From contig JAIOJA010000064.1 in assembly GCA_019912315.1 (NCBI GenBank), forward strand, positions 1 to 64,000: a stretch of DNA of 64,000 nt, given 5' to 3'. The notes beneath the pieces are model-generated. The model ran no database searches. It saw nothing but the letters and a program-made list of their open reading frames with translations, and had not been told where the DNA came from. Shown here in pieces: positions 53,034 to 60,401 of this stretch (position 1 is the first letter of the stretch; every line of letters starts with the position of its first letter). Position numbers and translations under genes: made by a program. This stretch comes from Planctomycetota bacterium. GTDB lineage: Bacteria > Planctomycetota > UBA8742 > UBA2392.

Positions 53034-53981
53034 CTATTTCAGCGTGCGATACCACTCATACTGCTTCGCGATGCCTTCTGCAAAACTGGTCCTGGGCTCA
53101 TAGCCAAGCATACGGCGGGCCTTGCTGACATCCGCCATGGTGCGGGGCACGTCGCCGGGCTGCACGGGCTTGCGGTCGAGCTCGGCTTTTTTGCCCATCA
53201 CCTGCTCAATCGTTTCGACCATTTCCGTCAGCGTCACGGGCTCGTCGCCGCCGAGGTTGATGATCTCGCAGCCCGCCACCCGGTCAATGCTCGCCACCAC
53301 GCCCCGCACGATGTCGTCGATGAACGTGTAGTCGCGCCCGGTTGTCCCGTCACCGAAGAACGGGATGGGTTTGCCCGCGTCGATCAGGCTGATGAACTTC
53401 GCGATCGCCAGGTCCGGGCGCTGCCCCGGGCCGAACACCGTAAAAAAGCGCAGCGCGTGGCTTTCGATTCCATACAGGTGGTGCCAGGTGGCCAGCATCA
53501 ACTCGTTGCTGCGCTTGGTGGCGGCGTAGGGCGACCACGGCAGGTTGATGGGGTCGTCCTCACTGAAGGGTACTTTCTCCTGGCCGCCGTAGACGCTGCT
53601 GCTGCTGGCATGGACGAGCTTCTTTAAGCCGCGCTCGCGCATGGCCTCAAGAACATGCACCAGCCCGCGCACGTTGGTGTCGGTGTACAGCACGGGCTGC
53701 TCAAGCGACGGACGCACGCCCGCGCGGGCGGCAAGATTCACCAACACGTCAGCGCCTTCGCCAAGGGCCGCGTTCACATCGTCCGCCTGGCGCAGGTCGC
53801 CTTCGTGCATCACAAACGCGCCCCCGAGCTTCTTCAGATCGGCTGCATTGCGGCGCTTGATCGCCGGGTCATAGAAGTCATTGAAGTCATCGAGACCGAC
53901 AACCTCATCGCCACGGGCAAGCAGCGCGCCCGCAACCCGCGAACCAATGAAACCACCTGCACCTGTAATGAATACTCGCAT
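53034..53981 (-). CDS. NAD-dependent nucleotide-sugar epimerase (UDP-glucuronate 4-epimerase-like)
   Basis: A 315 aa extended short-chain dehydrogenase. The N-terminal NAD-binding motif TGAGGFIG (about residues 6-13), catalytic SSSSVYG and YAATKRSNE (Tyr-x3-Lys) are intact. LDDFNDFYDPAIKR after the first fold unit is characteristic of UDP-glucuronate 4-epimerases (CapI type). It converts UDP-glucuronate to UDP-galacturonate, or a related sugar, for surface polysaccharide. It is divergent from the cassette at 54190 and may serve the glycosyltransferase further along the strand. Confidence 0.82.
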   Translation of the reverse strand: MRVFITGAGGFIGSRVAGALLARGDEVVGLDDFNDFYDPAIKRRNAADLKKLGGAFVMHEGDLRQADDVNAALGEGADVLVNLAARAGVRPSLEQPVLYTDTNVRGLVHVLEAMRERGLKKLVHASSSSVYGGQEKVPFSEDDPINLPWSPYAATKRSNELMLATWHHLYGIESHALRFFTVFGPGQRPDLAIAKFISLIDAGKPIPFFGDGTTGRDYTFIDDIVRGVVASIDRVAGCEIINLGGDEPVTLTEMVETIEQVMGKKAELDRKPVQPGDVPRTMADVSKARRMLGYEPRTSFAEGIAKQYEWYRTLK

Positions 53982-54189
53982 GAAGCTCTCCTACGCCCGC
54001 GTCGCCTGGCGGTCAATGGTACCCGGTGGCGTCCCGATTCAATGTCGCAATTTTTCCGGCGCCTTCATTTCCCGTCGCCACGGAACGCCCGTCGCCACGG
54101 CCTCTGCACAGTTTCCGAGCCCCCGGTCAAGCGACACGCGCCGCGATGGTTAAGCGCGGAATCCGCCGCGCGCCAACCGGAGCTTCACA
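53982..54189. promoter_or_regulatory. Divergent region upstream of the terminase cassette
   Basis: 208 bp between the divergent epimerase and the cassette genes. The 13-bp sequence CCCGTCGCCACGG is repeated directly at about 54068-54080 and 54087-54099, 19 bp apart, a possible tandem operator. GGAG lies 8 nt before the start at 54190. Confidence 0.4.
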
Positions 54190-54417
54190 ATGGACCTGTC
54201 GGCCGTGCCATACCTGATTGTCTCGCGTGAGCTTGCTTGCGAGCGCGTCTATTTGTGCCTGTGCCTGATTGACCACATGGTGCTAGGCATCGGCCTCTCT
54301 CGTGACGAGGCCCTGCGCCACATGGTGACCGAACTCGAGGCGAAGTACGCGGACAAGTACGACGAACGCTACGGCGAAGATGACGATCTTGAACTCGACG
54401 CATTGTCGTGGAACTAG
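54190..54417 (+). CDS. Small acidic protein heading the terminase cassette
   Basis: A 75 aa protein: VPYLIVSRELACERVYLCLCLIDHMVLGIGLSRDEAL at the N-terminal side (a three-helix look with four Cys-rich turns) and an acidic C terminus (DKYDERYGEDDDLELD). No homologue recognised. It has a GGAG ribosome site and sits 6 bp before the ABC-GNAT gene, the place where phages often have a small terminase subunit. Whether it plays that part is unknown. Confidence 0.55.
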   Translation: MDLSAVPYLIVSRELACERVYLCLCLIDHMVLGIGLSRDEALRHMVTELEAKYADKYDERYGEDDDLELDALSWN

Positions 54418-54423
54418 GGCGCC

Positions 54424-55722
54424 ATGTCGCACCTCGACTATGCCGCCCGCACATTCGGACTTGATCCGCGGGCGATCGTTCATCCGCCGCAAGCCGTGAG
54501 CCTGCCGCTGCCGGAGCCCGGCGAAACGCTGGCGGTCATCGGTCCCAGCGGCGCCGGCAAGACGCTTGCCTTGCGGGCGTGCATGAACGCGCACAACGGG
54601 CTGGAGCTGCCGACGCTGAGCGACGAACAGCTCGACAGCCCGGTACTCGCCCTGTTCGGGACGCAACTCCCGGGCGAGCGCGTGCTGCGAAACCTTGCGC
54701 GCATGGGGCTCGCGGACGGGCGCCTGTGGCGAATGCGGGCGCGCGACCTTTCGGCGGGCGAGTACCGGCGTCTTCAACTGGCGTTGGCATTGGTAGCCGA
54801 GTCCCCCTCGCGCCTGCTGATGATTGATGAGCTCGACGCGCACCTGGACGCTGTCACCGCGCGGGTGATCGCGCGCAACCTGTGCCGCATGGTCCGGCGA
54901 AGCGCGCTGCGACTGGTGGTTTCCACCCACCGCCCCGAGATCCTGCCCGATCTGCAACCCGCGCGCGTGCTGCGTATCGACGACGGCATCGCCAGCGACC
55001 TGCCCGCCCCGCCGCCGCTTGAAATCGCTGACGAGATCGAATTCGCGCGCGGGCGTGTCCGTGACTACGCCCGCTTCGCAACCTGGCACTACCTTGGCGG
55101 CGGGCGTCCCGGGCCTACCAGCGACGTGTTTCTCGCGCTGCATGAACGGCGCGCGATCGGCATCGCAATGTTCGGCTATCCGCATCTGCTGCTGGGCGCG
55201 CGCAACACCGCGCTGCCCGAGTTCGCGCCCGGACGCATTCGTGCCGGCGGCGCGGGCGGGCTGAACGCGAACGTGCGCCTGTTGCAGCGGGTGGTAATCG
55301 AGCCGCGCTTTCGGGGCATCGGCGCCGCGTCGCGCCTGATCAGGTACGGGCTCGAGAACATCAGCGCGCCGATCGTCGAGTGCGTGGCCCAGATGGGCGC
55401 CTTCAGCGATTTCCTGCTGGCGGCCGGCTTCGTTCGGGCCGGCGAGGTCAAGGCGCCGCCTTCCGTGCGCGGGCTGCGCGCGTTTCTGCGGCGGCACGGC
55501 ATCGGGCACGAGGCTCTGCTGCGTGAGGACTTGTCGGACCGCCTGGCCCCGGAGCTCGTGGCGGAGCTCGAGCGTCACATTCGCAACGTGGTGCGCACGC
55601 GCATTCAGACCGGTTTTGGCTCCCGTCGCAAGGGCGGCGGTCTACCGGACGGCGCGGCGCGCAAAGCGCTGGCCCGCGTGGGCGCAACACCCGGCTACTT
55701 CCTGTGGCGGAGGGCCCCGTGA
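54424..55722 (+). CDS. ABC-type ATPase fused to a GNAT acetyltransferase domain
   Basis: A 432 aa soluble fusion. Residues 1-190 are an ABC-type ATPase with Walker A GPSGAGKT (about 39-46), signature LSAGEYRRLQLALAL (about 109-123), Walker B RLLMIDELDAH (about 129-139) and the H-loop STHRPE (about 167). Residues about 205-370 are a GNAT acyltransferase fold with the acetyl-CoA loop EPRFRGIGAASRLIRYG (about 293-309). A basic C-terminal tail (RTRIQTGFGSRRKGGG) follows. There are no membrane helices, so it is not a transporter. This matches the orthologous group I recall as COG2401. It is coupled to the terminase gene by a GTGA overlap. The acetylation target is unknown. Confidence 0.78.
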   Translation: MSHLDYAARTFGLDPRAIVHPPQAVSLPLPEPGETLAVIGPSGAGKTLALRACMNAHNGLELPTLSDEQLDSPVLALFGTQLPGERVLRNLARMGLADGRLWRMRARDLSAGEYRRLQLALALVAESPSRLLMIDELDAHLDAVTARVIARNLCRMVRRSALRLVVSTHRPEILPDLQPARVLRIDDGIASDLPAPPPLEIADEIEFARGRVRDYARFATWHYLGGGRPGPTSDVFLALHERRAIGIAMFGYPHLLLGARNTALPEFAPGRIRAGGAGGLNANVRLLQRVVIEPRFRGIGAASRLIRYGLENISAPIVECVAQMGAFSDFLLAAGFVRAGEVKAPPSVRGLRAFLRRHGIGHEALLREDLSDRLAPELVAELERHIRNVVRTRIQTGFGSRRKGGGLPDGAARKALARVGATPGYFLWRRAP

Positions 55723-56945
55723 GACTCACCGAGATGTTCAACGACATCGCCTACGAGCCTCACGTACAGCAGCTTGCGTTTCACGATGACGACTCGCGCT
55801 TCAAGCTGCTGATCGCCGGCGCGCGCTTCGGCAAGTCGCTTGCGTCAGCGCGGGACACCCTGAGCGACCTGCTGGCCGGAAACACGCGCGGCTGGCTGGT
55901 CGGCCCCACCTATGCTCTCACGCGCCCGGAATTCCGGTACATTCGCGACGACATGCTGCACGCCAGCGACATCACCGAGTACTCCAACCACCCGCCCGCC
56001 CTGACAACACGCTGGGGCGGCGAAGTCGTGTGCATGTCCGCGCGTCTGCCCGAGGCGCTGCTGGGCGAGGAAATCGACTGGCTGATTCTGTGCGAGGGGG
56101 CCCACCTTGACCGTGAGGCCTTTGACCGGTTTCTGCGCGCGCGCCTCGTGACCCGCAACGGGCGGCTGCTGGTGCCGACCACACCGCGCGGACACAACTG
56201 GATATACGAGTTGTATGAAGGCGCTTCGAAGCTTGAAGAATGGCGCGTCCAGCGCGCCGCCACCTGGGATAATCCACACGTGGACGAAGAAGAGATCAAC
56301 GCCGCGCGGCGGTCGTTGCCCCAGGCGACATTCGCGGAACAGTTCGGCGGCGAGTTCGTCACGCCCCACGGTCGCGTGTACGAGGAATTTGATTACGAGC
56401 TGCACGTGGCGCCCGGGCTTACGCCCCCGCCCGGGGCGATCCTTCACAAGGGCATCGACTTCGGCTATGTCGCTCCGTTCGCCTGCCTGTGGGGCTATCT
56501 CGACGCGGACGACGTGCTGCACATCGTGCATGAGTACTACCGCCCCGAACGGGCCATGCCGCTGCATATACGGTCCATGCGCGAGATTGACGACCGCTTC
56601 CGCGCCATGGGATGCCGCATGGGCGCCGCGTACGTGGACCCATCGGGGGCGGAACAGCGCAACATGCTTGCGCAGGAAGGTCTGCACGTGCTGCCGGCCA
56701 ACAACCACGTTGAAGGCGGCATTGAAGTCGTGCGTCGGCGCCTGATACCGAATGCGCAAGGACGCGCGGGGCTGCGCATCGACGCGTCCTGTATGAACCT
56801 GCTGCGTGAAATTGACGGCTACGCCTGGCAGGACAACGCCCGCGCGCCCGGCAAGGGAAGCGATCACGCGCTCGACGCCCTCCGCTACCTGTGCGTTGCA
56901 CTGACGCGACGCGTGGGCTGGAAACCGCCGGGGGTTGTCTGGTAA
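55719..56945 (+). CDS. Phage-type terminase large subunit-like protein
   Basis: From the GTG at 55719 (GGAGGG 4 nt upstream; overlaps the previous stop) it is 408 aa. N-terminal motor: Walker A AGARFGKS (about 33-40) and a Walker B-position WLILCEGAHLD (about 120-130). The usual Asp-Glu pair reads Cys-Glu there, so the catalytic Glu is kept but the magnesium Asp is lost. C-terminal RNase H-like nuclease: D246 in KGIDFGY, D307 in YVDPSG, D387 in DHALDALRY, all intact. Terminases package phage DNA, but no portal, capsid or tail gene is nearby, and it follows an ABC-GNAT gene. This suggests a domesticated role. Confidence 0.75.
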   Translation: MRLTEMFNDIAYEPHVQQLAFHDDDSRFKLLIAGARFGKSLASARDTLSDLLAGNTRGWLVGPTYALTRPEFRYIRDDMLHASDITEYSNHPPALTTRWGGEVVCMSARLPEALLGEEIDWLILCEGAHLDREAFDRFLRARLVTRNGRLLVPTTPRGHNWIYELYEGASKLEEWRVQRAATWDNPHVDEEEINAARRSLPQATFAEQFGGEFVTPHGRVYEEFDYELHVAPGLTPPPGAILHKGIDFGYVAPFACLWGYLDADDVLHIVHEYYRPERAMPLHIRSMREIDDRFRAMGCRMGAAYVDPSGAEQRNMLAQEGLHVLPANNHVEGGIEVVRRRLIPNAQGRAGLRIDASCMNLLREIDGYAWQDNARAPGKGSDHALDALRYLCVALTRRVGWKPPGVVW

Positions 56946-56970
56946 AGTCAGCCCCAACGAAGCCGCACCT

Positions 56971-57213
56971 ATGAAAGAGATTCGTCCATCTACCTGGATC
57001 ACCCTCGGCATTCTGTCGCTGCTGATATTCGTACCCGCGTTTTTCATCGACGTGGACACACTCACGCCGCCCGATAACCGCGCTTTTACCCCGGACCCGA
57101 ACAGCACCTACAGGCCGATCAACCCCCATGCCGGCAACGCGCCTCTGCCCGCGAACAAGCCTGCTGCGCCGCCCGGCAATCAGGACGCATCCGACGACGA
57201 CGCCATGAACTAG
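56971..57213 (+). CDS. Small single-helix membrane protein
   Basis: From the ATG at 56971 it is 80 aa: a short basic start, one membrane helix (about residues 8-26, TWITLGILSLLIFVPAFF), then a Pro/Asn/Ala-rich low-complexity tail. No family. It is 25 bp after the terminase gene in the same direction and ends 3 bp before the convergent HD gene, so it closes the four-gene cassette. It could equally be an unrelated small gene. Confidence 0.5.
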   Translation: MKEIRPSTWITLGILSLLIFVPAFFIDVDTLTPPDNRAFTPDPNSTYRPINPHAGNAPLPANKPAAPPGNQDASDDDAMN

Positions 57214-57216
57214 GTG

Positions 57217-57783
57217 CTAAGTCGCGGAGACTTTGGCGCAGCGTTTGGCAATTTCGAGGTAATGCGGCAGATCGGGCGTGTGACGGCCGGCGGTTTTCGC
57301 GGCGTCGTCCCAGCGGCGTACGGCGATGGCGTCCTGGGCCCAGGGGTGCCCTTCGAATTCCGCACATTCTGCCGCTGTCATGGGCCCGCCTTGCAGCTCA
57401 AGCACGTGGGCGCTGGCCGCGGTGAGAAGCCCGTGGTACTCAGGGTCAGTCGCGACCAGGTAGCGTTTGGCCAGCACGTGCCAGCGAACGGGTTGCGTGA
57501 CCGCGTCCGGAAAGCCCCGCGCCAGCCACTTTTCGCCGATGACTTCGTGGGTGTCGTCCTGGTTCCAGAAACCGACGTAGTTCTCGTCTTCCATGGGGAG
57601 CTCGTGCACCATGTGCCCGATGTCGTGCAGTAGTGCCGCGGTAATCAGCTCGTCACTGGCGAATGCCTTCTCGGCCTCGCGGGCGGTTTGCAGAGCGTGT
57701 TCAAGTTGCGTGCAACCTTCACCCAGATAAGGGATGTTGCGGAAGCGTTCGAACACGTTTTCGATTTCGGTGATGATGTCCAT
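57217..57783 (-). CDS. HD-domain protein resembling PhnZ-type oxygenases
   Basis: From the ATG at 57783 (GGAG 5 nt upstream) it is 188 aa, an all-helical HD protein. The metal ligands are visible: His in QLEHALQTA (about 31), the His-Asp pair in ALLHDIGHMVH (about 54), a further His in RWHVLAKRYL and an Asp in RRWDDAAK. The QLEHALQ opening, HDIGH and the late RWDDAAK with TPDLPHYL recall PhnZ/TmpB diiron oxygenases that cleave organophosphonates. No phosphonate gene is in the window, so a phosphohydrolase role is also possible. The open frame upstream to 57879 lacks family features. Confidence 0.7.
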   Translation of the reverse strand: MDIITEIENVFERFRNIPYLGEGCTQLEHALQTAREAEKAFASDELITAALLHDIGHMVHELPMEDENYVGFWNQDDTHEVIGEKWLARGFPDAVTQPVRWHVLAKRYLVATDPEYHGLLTAASAHVLELQGGPMTAAECAEFEGHPWAQDAIAVRRWDDAAKTAGRHTPDLPHYLEIAKRCAKVSAT

Positions 57784-57883
57784 GTGGTCTCCGCCCCTCA
57801 TTGTAAGGCGTATCACGACAAAAGGGGCGTTAAGGATCAGAGAAAACTGATTACTGATGGTCTGTTTTTCGCTGACCAACGAG

Positions 57884-59647
57884 TCAGGCGCGCGGCAGGG
57901 TAAGCAGGAACGTGCAGCCGCCGTCGCTGCCTTCCAGGCTTAGATTCCCGTTCATGGCGCGCGCGAGGCGGCGACTCAGGGTCAGCCCTAAACCCACGCC
58001 CGGCGCGGAGTTGGCGGCGGCCTGCGCCGACTTGCGGAATGGTTTGAAAAGTCGCGCACCTTCTTCCTTATTAACGCCGCTGCCGTGGTCGCGTACGCGG
58101 AACTCGACCCGCCCGTCCGCGATTTTGCACTCGAAGTGAATGCGCTTGTCACTCGCGTTGCCTGCGTACTTGCAGGCGTTGTCCACCAGATTGAATACGA
58201 TCTGCTCCACGGCGCCTGGGTCGGCTTTCACTGTTGCGTCTTCGGCGCAGGGCTCATGCACCAGCTCCATGCCGGCCTGCTTGCAGCGGGTTTCCAATCG
58301 ACCCGTCGCGCGCTCCAGCAGCCTTGAGATCGGCAGCTCTTCGATACGCTCTTTGTGCGAGCTTCCTTCGAGGCGCGCGTAGGCCAGCACGTTCTCGACC
58401 AGGTGACCGAGGCGCAGGGATTCCGAGTGCAGCGTGTTCACATACTCCATGCGCGCGTTTTCATCTTTGACGATGCCGCTGCTGAGCATCTCCGTGTACA
58501 TGCGAAAAGTTGTCAGCGGCGTGCGCAGCTCATGCGAAACGGCGCTCACGAATTCCGCGCGGCGTTGTGCCAGGCTCAGCGTCCGGTGCATCACGAAGCC
58601 GAGGCCGAAGGCCACCAGCGCCAGGCAGGCCCAGGCGACGTACATGGTGAGGCGCAGGGGCGAGTTGCCCTCAGGTGTCACGACCGGGACTTCGCCTGGC
58701 AGCACTTCCACGGGCAACGCGGCGAGGCGCTGAACGCCGGCGGATTCAACCCGAGTCGGGTCGCCGGTCGCGGCGCGGAATTTCGCGTTGGGCAATTGCT
58801 CGATGCTGACGGCCACCAGATCGGCGTTGATCCGCCGCCAGTCCAGCAGGCAGCCCTGCACGTATTCGTTGCCGTCCAGCGAAATTCTGCGCGCGAGAAT
58901 AAGCGAGTCACCAACCCACACGGCGGTCATGGGGCCCTCGCGAATCTCGACCGGGTTGACGATTTCTTCGATCGGCAGGCTGTTCGACTGCTCGACTTTG
59001 CGCTTGGTGGCGGATTTTTTTTGGGCGTCGGCGCGCTGCTCATAGGCGCCCTTGTTCATTTCGTTCTGCGCGGCCCACCGGTCGTCGGCGTACACCATGT
59101 CCGGCATGACCGGATCTCGCGGGTCCGTCTTGCGCTCGGGAAGCATGGCGATGAGTTGCTCGCGGCTTGTGACTTGCGCGACCCGCGCGAGGCGCTGCCG
59201 CGCGCCCTCTATATCAGCGCCCTTGAGGTAGCGGGACTCCGCCAGGTCCCGCATGTTGCCCGTGGGGGCCTGGGGTGATGTCAGGTCGCCGTCAGGCTCA
59301 AACTGAAAGTGTACGACTACCTGCGCGGAGTCGTTCAACAGCAATGGTGAGGGGATCAACACGTCCCCCTTGTCGATCTCATTGAACATGCGCGTGTAGG
59401 CGCCTTCGGCGGGGTAGAACGACAAGTAGTGGAAGTACGGGCGCGTGGCTTCGTCGGTGACCAGCGGCGAAAGCTCGCTGTCCATCTGCCACAGCGCGAC
59501 GTTGATGTTCTCGTCGGCCAGCGCCGCGCGAGTAGCATTGGCCTGCGCGTCTTCGATGTGCAGCAACGCCGTCGTGGCCCACGCCATCACCCCGCCCGCG
59601 ATCAGCAGGCCTGCGGCGAAGACGGTCCAGATCAGCCAGTTACGCAT
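57884..59647 (-). CDS. Sensor histidine kinase with extracytoplasmic domain
   Basis: A 587 aa membrane kinase. It has an N-terminal membrane helix (about residues 6-22), an extracytoplasmic sensor of about 290 residues without a named fold, a second helix (about 322-344), then HisKA with the phosphorylated His in SAVSHELRTP (about residue 369). The HATPase_c domain has the N box EQIVFNLVDNACKY, G1 RDHGSGV and G2 GVGLGLTLSRRLA. It overlaps the response regulator gene by 8 bp, the regulator being upstream, so the pair is one operon. The stimulus is unknown. Confidence 0.9.
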   Translation of the reverse strand: MRNWLIWTVFAAGLLIAGGVMAWATTALLHIEDAQANATRAALADENINVALWQMDSELSPLVTDEATRPYFHYLSFYPAEGAYTRMFNEIDKGDVLIPSPLLLNDSAQVVVHFQFEPDGDLTSPQAPTGNMRDLAESRYLKGADIEGARQRLARVAQVTSREQLIAMLPERKTDPRDPVMPDMVYADDRWAAQNEMNKGAYEQRADAQKKSATKRKVEQSNSLPIEEIVNPVEIREGPMTAVWVGDSLILARRISLDGNEYVQGCLLDWRRINADLVAVSIEQLPNAKFRAATGDPTRVESAGVQRLAALPVEVLPGEVPVVTPEGNSPLRLTMYVAWACLALVAFGLGFVMHRTLSLAQRRAEFVSAVSHELRTPLTTFRMYTEMLSSGIVKDENARMEYVNTLHSESLRLGHLVENVLAYARLEGSSHKERIEELPISRLLERATGRLETRCKQAGMELVHEPCAEDATVKADPGAVEQIVFNLVDNACKYAGNASDKRIHFECKIADGRVEFRVRDHGSGVNKEEGARLFKPFRKSAQAAANSAPGVGLGLTLSRRLARAMNGNLSLEGSDGGCTFLLTLPRA

Positions 59648-60341
59648 CGGCGAGCATGTATCCTTTCCCGCGCACGGTCAGCAGCACTTTGGGGCTGTCA
59701 CCCGTATCGCGGAGCTTTTCGCGCAGACGGGCGACATGCATGTCGATCGTGCGCGTGCTGATTCCCTTGGGGTCGATGCGCCAGACGCGACTGAGAATCT
59801 CGTCGCGCGAAATCGCTCGCCCCGGGTTCACTATGAAGTAACGCAGAAGTTCGCGTTCGCGCTCCGACAATTCGGCCCGCTCGCCGTCCTTGAATCTCAC
59901 TTCGCAGCGGGCCAGGTCGACGGTGCCGTGCTCGTAGCCCCATTCATCGACATCGCCCGGGCGCTCCGGCGAGCGGCGGATGACCGCTTCCACGCGCGCC
60001 ATCAACTCCGCGATGCTGAAGGGTTTGACGACATAGTCGTCCGCGCCCAGCTTTAGCCCGGCGACGCGATCCTGCTCCGAGCCCATGGCCGTCAGGATAA
60101 TCACCGGCAACGTCGGGCGCGTGCGGCGGACTTCTTTCAGGATTTCGAGCCCGCTCATCTTGGGAAGCGCCAGGTCAAGCAGCACGATGTCGCAATCAAC
60201 CTGCAGCGCAGACTTCAGGCCTGCCTCGCCGTCAGCCGCTTCAAACGTGGTGAAGCCCCCGAACTTGAGGGCGTCAACCACGCCGCGCCGGATGGCCGCG
60301 TCATCTTCCACTATGAGTACGCTTCGTTGCATGGTCAGCAT
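59640..60341 (-). CDS. Response regulator, OmpR/PhoB family
   Basis: A 233 aa regulator; ATG 60341 has AAAGG 5 nt upstream, and ATG 60332 is an alternative. Receiver domain: acidic pair VEDD, phospho-acceptor Asp in VLLDLALPKMSG (about residue 56), Thr in IILTAMG, Lys in YVVKPFS. Winged-helix C terminus with LSERERELLRYFI and STRTIDMHVARLREKL, the recognition helix. Partner of the histidine kinase (8 bp overlap). Its targets may include the vWA genes upstream, but no direct sign of this was found. Confidence 0.93.
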   Translation of the reverse strand: MLTMQRSVLIVEDDAAIRRGVVDALKFGGFTTFEAADGEAGLKSALQVDCDIVLLDLALPKMSGLEILKEVRRTRPTLPVIILTAMGSEQDRVAGLKLGADDYVVKPFSIAELMARVEAVIRRSPERPGDVDEWGYEHGTVDLARCEVRFKDGERAELSERERELLRYFIVNPGRAISRDEILSRVWRIDPKGISTRTIDMHVARLREKLRDTGDSPKVLLTVRGKGYMLADA

Positions 60342-60357
60342 TGTAGCCTTTCAGACA

Positions 60358-60386
60358 GGGCCTGTCCCCGTAACGCGGACAGGCCC
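60358..60386. terminator. Hairpin between the vWA gene and the response regulator
   Basis: Perfect 10-bp stem GGGCCTGTCC / GGACAGGCCC with a 9-nt loop, in the 60-bp gap. No T-run follows in either direction, so it may be a factor-dependent terminator or an mRNA-stabilising hairpin for the gene at 60402-61694. Confidence 0.45.
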
Positions 60387-60401
60387 CTATGCCCGGATCG
60401 C

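Noticed and set aside
54424-55722. ABC transporter ATPase subunit
   Set aside because: There are no membrane helices in the protein or a permease next to it, and the chain continues into a GNAT domain.
54190-57213. Complete prophage around the terminase gene
   Set aside because: No portal, protease, capsid, tail, integrase or lysis gene adjoins it; flanking genes are housekeeping or cell-surface types.
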